Assembly (NCBI GenBank): GCA_003427395.1
Contig: BFEA01000454.1
Coordinates: forward strand, 487,426 to 517,081
Length of the DNA: 29,656 nucleotides
Direction of reading: 5' to 3'
Source: Chara braunii
Taxonomy: Eukaryota > Streptophyta > Charophyceae > Charales > Characeae
Made by a program: the position numbers and the translations under genes
Shown here: positions 19,462 through 28,389 of the stretch, piece by piece
Layout: the number at the start of each line of letters is the position of its first letter
Numbering within the stretch: the stretch's first letter is position 1
The notes under the pieces: model-generated
Told to the model about the DNA's origin: nothing
Seen by the model: the letters and a program-made list of their open reading frames with translations, nothing else
Databases searched by the model: none

Positions 19462-19514
19462 CTCTCTCTCTGCCTACGGTTTACCGGGCAGTTCTGTTTG
19501 TGACGATATATATA
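19462..19514 (+). repeat. Dispersed word, family C copy 2
   Basis: CTCTCTGCCTACGGTTTACC, then GGGCAGTTCTGTTTGTGACG, then ATATATATA. It matches 26082-26130 almost perfectly across about 45 bases. Confidence 0.8.
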
Positions 19515-19776
19515 TTTTAAATTGTTTTGGCCCGGCCGGGCAAGTAACCCCGGGTCACTCTGGTAGCCTAGGTTTGATTCATTTTTAAACCACTTAAAAA
19601 CCATTAAAAAATGCAAAAATGCTGTCACACATTGTAGAATTCTTCGCTAGTGGGACGAGGCCCCTGGGATGAGATCAGGCTGGTCTAGTATATGGCACAT
19701 ATATTTATTATTTATCTGTAACACAGTAACAGTTACTATCAGGTTTTCAATTTTGCTCACAGGGCCTTGGGTAGAT

Positions 19777-19814
19777 CTGTCTCTTATACACATCTAGATG
19801 TGTATAAGAGACAG
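19777..19814. other. Synthetic Nextera/Tn5 mosaic-end junction (artefact)
   Basis: CTGTCTCTTATACACATCT is followed at once by its reverse complement AGATGTGTATAAGAGACAG, a perfect 38-base palindrome. The 19-mer is the hyperactive Tn5 mosaic end used in Nextera libraries. Two in this head-to-head order form the circularisation junction of Nextera mate-pair fragments. It marks a chimeric read built into the contig, not a natural inverted repeat. Confidence 0.97.
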
Positions 19815-20045
19815 CTCATCTGGTGATGTGTCCCTAGCCGCTGACAACGCCTGCCAGGTTGATGGCTGCTGCCTCCGCAGCTGCTACTTTGCGCAAACTG
19901 CCAGACAGCCTTACGTTGACAGTTAGACCAGGTGCAAGTCTGATGAAAGGCCAAGCTTTGGGCCTCATTCACCACTCGCGAAATGTTGCAAAATGCGTAA
20001 GAATGAGTCTTGCGCTACAACTTGAAAAGATAGCCCACCATTATT

Positions 20046-20049
20046 ATTA

Positions 20050-20099
<50 letters not shown>

Positions 20100-20163
20100 G
20101 TTAAATGAAACTGTTCAGAACAGATACTACACTTGATCTTAGCCAAAAGGCCGAGAAAGGTAT
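20046..20163 (-). pseudogene. Duplicate of the U2 5' fragment with (AAT)n tail
   Basis: Same sequence as 3896-4013, including the flanking CCACCATTATT repeats. It should not be counted as a separate retroposition. Confidence 0.87.
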
Positions 20164-21265
20164 CCACCATTATTTTTGTCTTTTGTGACTTGCGCGCATT
20201 TAGCAAGCTGAAACAGAGTCTCGGTGGTCTCTGGGATGGCATCCCACTTGTCGCCATTTCTTGCCCCTTTTTCTACCCCCCCCCCCGCCGCCCCCCCCCC
20301 CTCCCTCCCTTGTGGCGGGCTGATTTATTCTTTTTTTTTTAAAAGCTAAGCTATATTGTTCTCGCGATCTCACCTCTCCCTACCTACCCACCTACCCACC
20401 TACCCACTTACCCACCTACCCACCTACCCACCTACCTACCACTACTCCTAAGCCTATACAAGGGACCCCTGCAAGCATAACTGCATGCATCCCCTTGATT
20501 GTGAGAGGTAGCTATGGCGGGCTGATTTGATCCTCTGCGAAGGGTTTCAAAACAGGAAGGGGGAAAAAAAAAAAGCAAGAAAAAGAAAGCTCCCTCTGCC
20601 AACTTGAAACTGTCTGCTTTGCCGTAATGTGGCCCCCGAGATGTCCATAGCCATGCTCGGAGAGCGTTCTCGAATAGACAGCTGCTCCGCGGCCACGTGC
20701 ACGTCCCAACCCAACACCGAAGAAGCCGTCGCTTCCCCTCAAGAGTCAAGACCTCAGTCACTGCCACGTGGCACGACCTGCTGGTCGAGAAGAGAGCCTC
20801 CCTCCTCAGGGCCTTTTCTTGTTCCCTTGTTTGGCATGCACTGCCAAGAAATCCCAGCACCTCAAGCTTGCAAAACCCTCAGCCGCTGCTTCCACGTGGC
20901 ACTACCTTCTGTTTCGTCTTGATGGATACTTCCACGTGGCACTACGTCCTGTTTTCTCGCGGATCGCTAAGCTTGAGCTCAGCGCTTTTACTACGTAGTA
21001 GACTAGCTCCCGGCAAAAAATCCCCAACCTCCCTGCAATTGCCACGTGGCCACGTGGTAATTCCCGGCTTCCCTGCAGTTGTCTGGTGGCAAGCTCCAAC
21101 GTCCCTGCAGTTGCCACGCAGCTAGTAAATTTCAACCTCCCTGCAGTTACCGCGTGGTAATTCCCAGCTTCTGTGCTGAGCTTTCAGCTGTGAGATCCGT
21201 CGCACGCGTGCACACGCGCCTACACGCGCGCGCACGCACTCCCCCCCGCGAGATCGAGAGCGAAC

Positions 21266-21312
<47 letters not shown>

Positions 21313-21511
21313 GGACAGACACGAGAAGCAGCAGCTGAGCGTGACTGAGGCCGGATCAATGGTTTCAGTGCCAAAAAGGAACAATGTGAAGCAATGTACA
21401 TAGACATATACCCGGCTGGATGCGGGGCCTGCTGGTCCAGGAACAGAGGCGGTCTGGAACTGGACTAGGATGACACAGGCGGGTCCGAGAGGGCATGCCA
21501 CAGGCCGCTAC

Positions 21512-22050
21512 AGCTTCCCTGCCGTTGCCAGGTGGTAATTCGCGGCTTCCCTGCACATTGCCATGTCGTAATTCCCAACTTGCCTGCAGCTGCCACTTCG
21601 TAACTCCCAAGACTTCCCTGCAGTTACCACGTGTTAATTCCCAACTTCCCTGCAGTTGCCACGTGGTAATTCCAACTTCCCAGCAGTTACCACGTGTTAA
21701 TTCTGAAAACTTCCCTGCAGTTACGACGTGTTAATTCCCAACCTCCCTGCAGTTGCCACGTGGTAATTCCAACCTACCAGCAGTCACCACGTCCACGTGT
21801 TAATTCCGAAGACTTCCCTCCAGTTACCACGTGGTAATTCCCAACTTCCCTGCAGTTTCCACGTGGTAATTCCAACCTACCAGCGATTAGCATGCCCACG
21901 TGTTAATTCCCAACTTCCCTGCAGTTGCCACGTGGTAATTCCAACTTCCCAGCAGTTACCACGTGTTAACTCCCAACTTCCCTGCAGTTGCCACGTGGTA
22001 ATCCCAACTTCCCTGCAGTTTCCACGTGGTAATTCCCAACCTCCATGCAC
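21512..22050. repeat. Duplicate of the CACGTG minisatellite
   Basis: Same unit order and lengths as 5357-5895. Two real copies of a minisatellite would be expected to differ in unit number, which supports an artefact. Confidence 0.9.
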
Positions 22051-22330
22051 TTCCCTCGTTGAAGTCAACTGTTAATGTGAGCTCCTCAGCACGGTATCTG
22101 AGAAGCACCTATTGCATTCTTGCCGCCCCTCTCTCGGCCCCCCTTCTCTCTTTTTTGTCATGTGTGTTTTGATGATCGCCCCCCGACGACCGCGCGACCG
22201 TATAGTAGCATATACCGCCAGGGCAAAGTCCCGCTGCCAAAGAGGATTGGATTTAACGCCTCAATCTGGTCGTGTTTGTCGAGAGCTGCAGAAAATCGCC
22301 ATTCTTTTTTTTTTTTTTTTTTTTTTTTTT

Positions 22331-22377
22331 GGACCATTTCTCGATTTATGCCTGTCATCCTTGGAAGCGCAGGGGCC

Positions 22378-22409
<32 letters not shown>

Positions 22410-22427
22410 ACGGATGTCCCGAAGGAC
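22331..22427 (-). pseudogene. Duplicate of U6 retrocopy 1
   Basis: Same as 6176-6272, with the 26-base T-run and both copies of GAAAATCGCCATTC. Confidence 0.93.
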
Positions 22428-22441
22428 GAAAATCGCCATTC

Positions 22442-22524
22442 CGATGGACCACGGATCAGATATTAAACTGATCAGAACAGATCCGGCACGTGATCTTCCT
22501 TAGCCAAAAGGCTGAGAAAGGTAT
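22442..22524 (-). pseudogene. Duplicate of the truncated U2 copy
   Basis: Same as 6287-6369, including the damaged branch-recognition stretch. Confidence 0.88.
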
Positions 22525-22726
22525 ATTGATCCGGTTTTCTGCAGAAGTTGCCCTCAATATTTTCATGAGATTTGAAGGGGCCCAACTTCCCAATGTTACG
22601 TAAGGGTATATATCTTGACCTGCCCTCTTCACCCGAATAGAACGCCCAGTCATTATAGCTGTATTTGGTGCAACTTTCTGTCCAGATACGTCTGTACTTA
22701 CCAGGCCTTCTATTCGGGTATAGACN

Positions 22727-22759
<33 letters not shown>

Positions 22760-23165
22760 AAAGGGCGATGGCCTTGAGGTATTATCATCGGACTAACCAG
22801 CCCAGGTAAATTCAATCTTGTGTCTAATCTGGGAACGGTGGCCTTTTCAGCCCAGGGTGGCTTGATAGCCTTAGGGTGGCCTGATAGTCTTAAGGGATCC
22901 CCCACTGGGGGGCACCGGCCAGGGGACAGCCGGTAGCAGAGGGATCGAGCATCATCTGAGTGGCCAGTCGCTGTGCCTCCCCGATTACCCCTCCCCCTAT
23001 AAACATCAGCAGAGACTGCTTTTTAATGCCAATTGGGGGGACCAACGGGCTATCTCTAGGTGGCGGGCGCCAAGCATGCCCAGGAAGGTACATGAGGCCA
23101 ATGGGGATGAATGCCACTTGCGTGCCTTACCAACTGAGCTAGGCCGCTGGATACAGGGTTCGAGT
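22727..23165 (-). mobile_element. Possible tRNA-headed SINE with poly(A) tail
   Basis: The minus strand near 23147 reads GGCCTAGCTCAGTTGGTAAG, a good match to a tRNA D-arm and Pol III A box (TAGCTCAGTTGG). About 370 bases later it ends in an A-run (T-run 22727-22758). A tRNA-like 5' head and A-tail are SINE features. I found no B box (GGTTCGA) downstream on that strand; a GGGTTCGAGT lies on the opposite strand at 23156. The N at 22726 hides one flank, so no TSD can be read. Confidence 0.4.
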
Positions 23166-23326
23166 ATGAAAACGCACTTCGTTCAAAAAAAAAAAAGAAA
23201 AAAAAAAGGCCAGAAAATGTTGAACGTATACAAGCTAGGTTCCCGGTCCGGTGGGGTCACAAGGGTTTGTGTTATGTTCGGGGGAATGCCTGAAGTGCAT
23301 TTTCAAACTGCTTTCAAAAGAATCTA

Positions 23327-23527
23327 GGGGAAACTACGCCGGAGTCACAAAAAACGAGTTGTAATTGCAGTATGGGCCAAGATACAGTTCGCAATTGCAG
23401 TTCGGGCAATGTATACAACCCAGCTCTCTTGCCACGTAGGGTGGCCAAAGCGCAATTGGAAACTGTATCTTGGCCCATACTATAGTGCAATTATAACTCG
23501 TTTCTGTGACCCCCGCGTAGTTAACCC
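23327..23527. mobile_element. 200 bp fold-back element with about 75 bp arms
   Basis: Left arm GGGGAAACTACGCCGGAGTC to ATGGGCCAAGATACAGTT. The right arm, reverse-complemented, is GGGTTAACTACGCGGGGGTC to ATGGGCCAAGATACAGTTTC. The arms are highly similar over about 75 bases with a short centre, so a transcript would form a long hairpin. GGGAATGCC(T/A)GAAGTG occurs on both sides (23282-23297 and 23541-23556), offset from the arm ends. No coding capacity. Confidence 0.82.
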
Positions 23528-23556
23528 AACAATCCAATAAGGGAATGCCAGAAGTG

Positions 23557-24012
23557 AGATTGGATTGTAGAGAGTGAAACTCAAATAAACAATGTAGTTG
23601 AGGATTTCATATCACAGTGTCACTGGCATGGGGGTAGGTACGTTTATGTCACCTATGAGTATCGAATGGGTGAAAAAGACACGGGTCGGCAAAGAAAACT
23701 GCACCGAGTTCAAAAAGGCAATGGAAGTACCGACAGCCGCGGTGTCAGACTGGGTGTCATATTTACATGGGGCGGCCGTGGTGTCAAGAGGGGAAAACCA
23801 AAAAAAAAAGAAAATGCCCAACGGATACTTTTGGACCGAAATCGCTCATTTGAGTCATTTCGAGTTGGCGCATGGTTTCTTTGCCGGCGCGTGTTTTTTT
23901 TTGCCTTTAGGGTTTTCAAAACATGCCGCTTCCGCCGTTAATTCAAAAACTAAATAGCGTACCAGCGAACCCGGGTGCCCTGCTTCGGCTTTCCCGCCTA
24001 GAAAGTATACCT

Positions 24013-24017
<5 letters not shown>
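23557..24017. other. No gene seen
   Basis: Open frames of up to 119 codons overlap on both strands (23598-23957), but none shows a recognisable family. Confidence 0.5.

Positions 24018-24079
<62 letters not shown>
24018..24079. repeat. A-run and (CAA)n microsatellite
   Basis: About 34 A followed by nine or ten CAA triplets, directly before a family A repeat. Confidence 0.95.
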
Positions 24080-24080
<1 letters not shown>

Positions 24081-24094
24081 TCCCTACCAGTGAT

Positions 24095-24200
24095 AGTGGT
24101 GCTGATAAGAGCAGACACCACTAGCACCTGGGGAGTGGCTCCATCTATTGGTGGGGAGCATCACCTGCTGGAAAACGGGTCCAGCGTCCCTTGTACAATT
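24095..24200 (+). repeat. Dispersed repeat family A, copy near 24.1 kb
   Basis: GTGGTGCTGATAAGAGCAGA, then CACCACTAGCACC, then CTATTGGTGGGGAGCATCAC and CTGCTGGAAAACGGGTCCAG. The first 26 bases fold into an imperfect hairpin (GTGGTGCTG / CAGACACCAC). Confidence 0.78.
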
Positions 24201-24310
24201 GATCTTGGAAACATGTCTGAAATGACTCTGAAACACTCAAAGAAGCTAAGGGAGATACCTGCCAGCATTGATTACCCTGGAGTCCAGGGGATTAACTGAG
24301 CAGGGTAGCG

Positions 24311-25073
24311 GAAAGATGGAAGGAGGAATCTCTTCACCTTGAGTCCGGCGCCAGATCTTGCTACTACATGCTAATTCCTCCCTCTCCCCATCTCCCCTTT
24401 TTTGCATTGCTGACTCGAGTACAAAATGAGCAGGGAAAAACTTAAAGAAACAGCAATGATCAAACCAGTCAGACCGGTTTTATACTGAGAAAAAAATGTT
24501 AAATATTTTGAAAATTCACACGTTTCTTCTAAGACCACCAACTGGGATTTTTTATGCCTGAGATCGCTGCATGCGATCTCTCTTCCTCACGACTCGGTGT
24601 GTAATCAGTACCGAGGTATGCACATCATCGTTGTCGCCTTGTGTTTTCAGTGATATCTTCTGTGGCCTTCGGCCGATTTCTCCAGCTCTCTTTGAAATAA
24701 CATTGCCGCATAGTATCCGAAGCCCCCTTATGCGCAGGCCCTTATCGTCCAACTATTTTCCCTCCCATTCCCTGTAGCAAGCCTCGAGTCTGTGGCCCAG
24801 TTCAATCAGTACCCTATTCTGGCTTTTTCTCAGGGCCTTCTTCACCGCAGTAAGTATCATTTCGGTGGGGTACCCTAATCCTTTGAGCTCTCTATGCAGC
24901 ACAATAACATTTAGAAGCGCGAGATCTGACAGGGCCTCCAGGTTAAGTTAGTGTTAGCTAAAACCCTGTGTATCGTACTGTGCCGACAATGGTGGCCATT
25001 TTCTGTTCCCGTGGTGAGAACGAGCTGAAGTGCCTGGTTATCATGTACCTTGGTTTCTGGGGGTCTATCTAAC
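24311..25073. other. No gene seen
   Basis: No recognisable gene. A perfect small hairpin, GAGATCGC-TGCA-TGCGATCTC region, lies near 24560-24581. Confidence 0.5.
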
Positions 25074-25104
25074 CTTTTTTTTTTTTCTTTTCAAATTGAG
25101 ACAT

Positions 25105-25235
25105 GCTCCAATCTATTTGTGGGGAGCAGCACGTACTGGGAACCAGGCCCAGCGTCCCATATGAACACATGTAAAGAATAAATTGGGATACCAGGACCAT
25201 TACCCGGCTTCGGCTGAGCATACCATTCATGATCA
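25105..25235 (+). repeat. Dispersed repeat family A, copy near 25.1 kb
   Basis: GCTCCAATCTATTTGTGGGG, then AGCAGCACGTACTGGGAACC and AGGCCCAGCGTCCCATATG. It is the inverse counterpart of 8398-8462. Further on, CATTACCCGGCTTCGGCTGA continues the similarity. Confidence 0.78.
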
Positions 25236-25346
25236 TGTAACAACTACTAGACTTCAGGGCAGATTATAAGAGGTCTATAGATCCTGTTGGGTTAATTTTA
25301 GAAACTATCCACAGTCTAGAATCCCCACTGATCATCCAAATACCTG

Positions 25347-25458
25347 AAGGGGGGGTGGAGAGGGCAAGGGAGGAGGGGGGGCAGGGGGGGAAGGGAGGAA
25401 GGGGGGAAGGGATGCCAGAGGAAGGAGGGTAGGGAGGAAGGGATGAAGCGGGGAAAGG
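25347..25458 (+). other. G-rich tract, quadruplex-prone
   Basis: More than ten runs of three or more G, several of six to eight, separated by one to six bases. This pattern is compatible with G-quadruplex formation on the plus strand. The opposite strand is a polypyrimidine tract. Confidence 0.8.
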
Positions 25459-25579
25459 TACTCGTGCACAATTCATTTAACATTTTTTAAACCACCAGTA
25501 CCTTTCCCTGCTTGAAAATAGAAGTCACACTGGTACATTCGAAAGCCAAGCGGGAAAGGGATGCCGTTGATAAATTTCA

Positions 25580-25610
25580 TCGGCGGCCCGTTTTCGTTTC
25601 GGGCCGCCGA
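25580..25610. other. Perfect 11 bp GC-rich hairpin
   Basis: TCGGCGGCCCG and CGGGCCGCCGA pair without mismatch around the nine-base loop TTTTCGTTT. No T-run follows, so it does not look like a bacterial-type terminator. Role unknown. Confidence 0.75.
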
Positions 25611-26081
25611 AGCTGCCAGCAGTCGATATATGGGAAAGGTAATGGTGGTTTCAGAACCAAATAATTCTAAATTACCAAGGGCCATTCAGTTCGATGGTGA
25701 CATCTCAAGGCCATTGCCCGTTTCAAAAACAAAAACAAATCAAAAGGAATTTATCTGTAGACATCTATATTTGAGCTTTTCCCTGTGTTTAACACCTTCC
25801 CCTTCACTCTGCCTCTCTCACAGCGTGCAAGTGGGCTGTTATGGCATACGGGGATGGGGGCAGCTCGTGCTCAACTTCATCAACGTGGCGAGCCTTGCAC
25901 GTGAGAGGCACAGTGGAGGTGGAGTTCAAAGAAGAATGAGAAATTTAATGGTTTCAATCTGCCCTTGTTTTTTCTTTTTATTTTTATTTTTGCATGTTAT
26001 CACTGTGCCCGTTTTTTGCTTTTATTCTTTGTTCCGCAAAGTGAGCTCTTTTAGTTTGTAGTGATGTGACAATATATATGT
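25611..26081. other. No gene seen
   Basis: An open frame of 166 codons (25561-26061, plus) spans the hairpin and this stretch. It has no recognised domain, and I do not call it a gene. Confidence 0.4.
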
Positions 26082-26130
26082 ATCTCTCTGCCTATGGTTT
26101 ACCGGGCAGTTCTGTTTGTGACGATATATA
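26082..26130 (+). repeat. Dispersed word, family C copy 3
   Basis: CTCTCTGCCTATGGTTTACC, then GGGCAGTTCTGTTTGTGACG and a TA-rich tail. It is nearly identical to 19462-19514. Confidence 0.8.
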
Positions 26131-27100
26131 TGTATATATATATAGACATCTATACAGAGATTATATTAGGTCCAAAGAGGCTGGCAAATAGCTACAACTT
26201 GTCATAGTGCAGTTTTCACTCAACTATTGCTTCAGAATCTGTGGTTCTTTTGGTGGTTGGTTGGTTATATGTGCAGCTGCTGTGGTGATGAAGCACATTA
26301 GCTCAGGGCACTCTATGTTGCGTACCTGAGGGGTTTACTTGCAACATGTGACACGAAAACGACTAGTTCTCTCCCGAAAGAAAGAAGTTCAGTCAGCTCA
26401 TCGACGAAGACCGTCAACAGCAGTCCAGCAGTGAAAATGGGTTTCCTAAAGGATTGGTGGAAAATATTGCTCTGAAGGAAGGAGGGAATATTCGTAAGTT
26501 TGGCATTACGAACACTGGTCAGTTCTGTGGCAGATGACATCGTCAGCTCAGGGTTTCTGACGCTGCTCCGTTCAGTGGCAGACGCCAGCTGCTGGGTATG
26601 GAATGCGTGGTCTCTTCTGCTTATGTCTGGTGAGGCTGGTGGGGAGGAGGAAAACTTGGAAAATAGACCAAGAACAAACTGACTCAAATGTAATGTCAAG
26701 CTAAGTGAACAGCCATCCGTATAGAATCCTTCTTTTTAGAAAAGTGCTCGGTAATATCTCGTATAGAATAGTGAGTGCCACTGAGTGGGATGACTTATGG
26801 TTATCTTCTTTTCAACAACCTGAACTTCAGGTTGTCACTCTTTTTCTTAATTAATTAAATTTAATTCTAACAAAGCAAAATGGTCTGCGTCAAATGAACG
26901 TCTTTTTGTCGATTGAAATCGCCTTCATAGCAGGTTTGACTGATGGAGTGGAGGAAACCTCACCGACCGGCGTCTGCGTAGTAGGATTAATTGTTTGTGT
27001 TTGTTTAACTTTGTTAATAAACTTAATATTACTTAATAATAAGCTCATTTTTAGACTTGGGATTGGAATTTCAGTTCGAGTTTGTGTCTGCGAAAAGGAG
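26131..27100. other. No gene recognised
   Basis: A minus-strand frame of 128 codons (26313-26699) has an internal near-repeat (SATERSSVRNPEL and SATELTSVRNAKL). An 81-codon plus frame (26894-27139) has a hydrophobic centre. Neither belongs to a family I know. Confidence 0.4.
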
Positions 27101-27102
27101 GC

Positions 27103-27130
27103 TGACGTCATAACCACCTTGATGACGTCA
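27103..27130. promoter_or_regulatory. Paired TGACGTCA palindromes
   Basis: TGACGTCA occurs at 27103-27110 and again at 27123-27130, spaced 20 bases apart (two helical turns). This is the CRE-type site of bZIP factors. Two full palindromes so close are unlikely by chance, but no bound gene is proven. Confidence 0.5.
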
Positions 27131-27291
27131 TGCTTCTAGTATACTGTATCCTGGTCCGTATGCTGGCCAAATGCTGACGATTCTTTAGATCATGGATCTC
27201 TAGTAGTAGATCAATCTTAGTAGAAGAATGACAATTCTTTGGATGCTTCTCGGTATGCTGCTGGCCGGACCGGATATCTCTGGACGTTGGA

Positions 27292-27298
27292 TATAAAA
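27292..27298 (+). promoter_or_regulatory. Possible TATA box
   Basis: TATAAAA in the context GTTGGATATAAAAGAAAAAG lies about 165 bases after the paired palindromes and about 40 bases before the 100 bp tandem repeat. If real, transcription would start near 27325 and run into the repeat. Confidence 0.35.
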
Positions 27299-27334
27299 GA
27301 AAAAGCTCAATAGAACACACCTCACGAGACGTTG

Positions 27335-28045
27335 CACCTCACAGCCAAGACACTGTGTCCATGCATGTCCGATCCGAGTTGCATGTCCAATCCGAGAATA
27401 GAACAGACAACCGACGGCTTGTCAGGCAAACACCTAACAAAATAGGCAATGTGTCCATAGCCTGTACCATACTACCCTTGCATACCATACTGCGCTTGCA
27501 TGTCCAATCCGAGAATCGAACACACAATCAACAGCTTGTCACTCAAACACCAAACACAACAGGCAATGTGTCCATGACCTGTACCATACTAGTACCCTTA
27601 CATCTCCTATCCCAGAATAGAACACACAACCAACAGCTTGTCAGGCAAACACCTAGCCCATAGGCAATGTGTCCATGGCCTGTCCACATACTACCAACAG
27701 CTTGTCAGACAAACACCTAACCAATAGGCAATGTGTCCATGGCCTGTTACCATACTACCCTTGTATGTCCAATCCGTGAATAGAACAAATGACCAACAGC
27801 TTGTCAGTCAAACACCTAACACAATAGGCAATGTGTCCATGGCCTGTACCACTACTACCCTTGCATGTCCAATTCGACAATCGAACACACAACCAACGGC
27901 TTGTCAGGCAAACACCTAACCAATAGGCACTATGTCCATGGCCTGTCCCTTGCATGTCCAACCCAAGAATCGAACACACAACCAACAGCTTGTCAGGCAA
28001 ACACCTAACCAATTATAGCCAATGTGTCCATGGCCTGTACCGTAC
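27335..28045 (-). repeat. Tandem repeat of about 100 bp with tRNA-like monomers
   Basis: Seven to eight units are marked by GGCAATGTGTCCAT at 27445, 27562, 27663, 27727, 27827 and variants near 27927 and 28019. Periods are 117, 101, 64, 100, 100 and about 93. On the minus strand a unit reads CCTATTGGTTAGGTGTTTGC, then CTGACAAGC, then GTGTGTTCGATTCTCGG. This gives a D-loop-like GGTTAGG, an anticodon-loop-like CTGACAA (GAC), and a T-loop-like GTTCGATTC at about tRNA spacing. The stems pair poorly, so these are tRNA-derived or tRNA-mimicking repeats at best, not working tRNAs. Confidence 0.8.
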
Positions 28046-28260
28046 TGCCCCATCTAGCCTCCTGCTCTGGACAGTGGAGCTTTCCTTAGCGACAGGCCGT
28101 ACGTCTTCAGGAGTTCTTTACTGTCGCCGATACGACAACGTGGCCTGTTGATGTGCCGGGAGTCCCGCAAGCTTTGCTGGACTACTAACTGGACCGGTTA
28201 CTGAGAAGCGTAGATCACTTTCTTGCATTCAACCTGATCCGATCTTTCAGCTTACTAGAT
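28046..28260. other. No gene seen
   Basis: Unique-looking sequence without recognisable features. Confidence 0.5.
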
Positions 28261-28263
28261 TGA

Positions 28264-28386
28264 GGGCATACTCACACTCAGAGTTTTCTTGATGTGTATG
28301 ACCGCGTTTCCGACCTGGCCTGGATGCACCTGACCGCAATTACATCCACAAAGAAGTAGAAAAAGTCCTAGGTGTGAGGGTTGCCG
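28264..28386. mobile_element. Possible 123 bp MITE sharing the TIR of 9711-10123
   Basis: The left end GGGCATACTCACACTCAGAG has the same first 14 bases as the MITE at 9711. The right end, reverse-complemented, is CGGCAACCCTCACACCTAGG, a weaker match. TGA lies immediately outside both ends. Small size and imperfect right TIR leave doubt. Confidence 0.45.
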
Positions 28387-28389
28387 TGA

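Larger units (their letters stand above)
18565..19668. mobile_element. 1.1 kb element bounded by about 36 bp inverted repeats
   Basis: The left end is CCCTGGGGCCTCGTCCCACT, then AGGGAGGTATTCTAC. The right end, reverse-complemented, is CCCAGGGGCCTCGTCCCACT, then AGCGAAGAATTCTAC. About 31 of 35 bases agree. No TSD is obvious at either end. The interior holds an 82-84 bp tandem pair and two copies of a dispersed word. An open frame of 119 codons (18834-19193) starts inside the tandem repeat and has no recognised domain. It is a probable non-autonomous element, class unknown. Confidence 0.6.
19815..22725. repeat. 2.9 kb duplicated block, copy 2 (probable misassembly)
   Basis: This block repeats 3665-6570 (offset 16150, then 16155 after the C-run). 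It begins at the first base after the synthetic junction and ends at the base before a lone N at 22726. Real duplications of this age would show some substitutions; I saw only the C-run length change. Its contents repeat those of copy 1. Confidence 0.9.

Noticed and set aside
19777-19814. Natural transposon end or recombination site
   Set aside because: The palindrome is exactly the synthetic Tn5 mosaic end joined head to head, and it sits on a duplication breakpoint.
25561-26061. 166-codon open frame as a gene
   Set aside because: No recognisable domain. It spans a GC hairpin and CT-rich DNA, and its composition is like the surrounding spacer.
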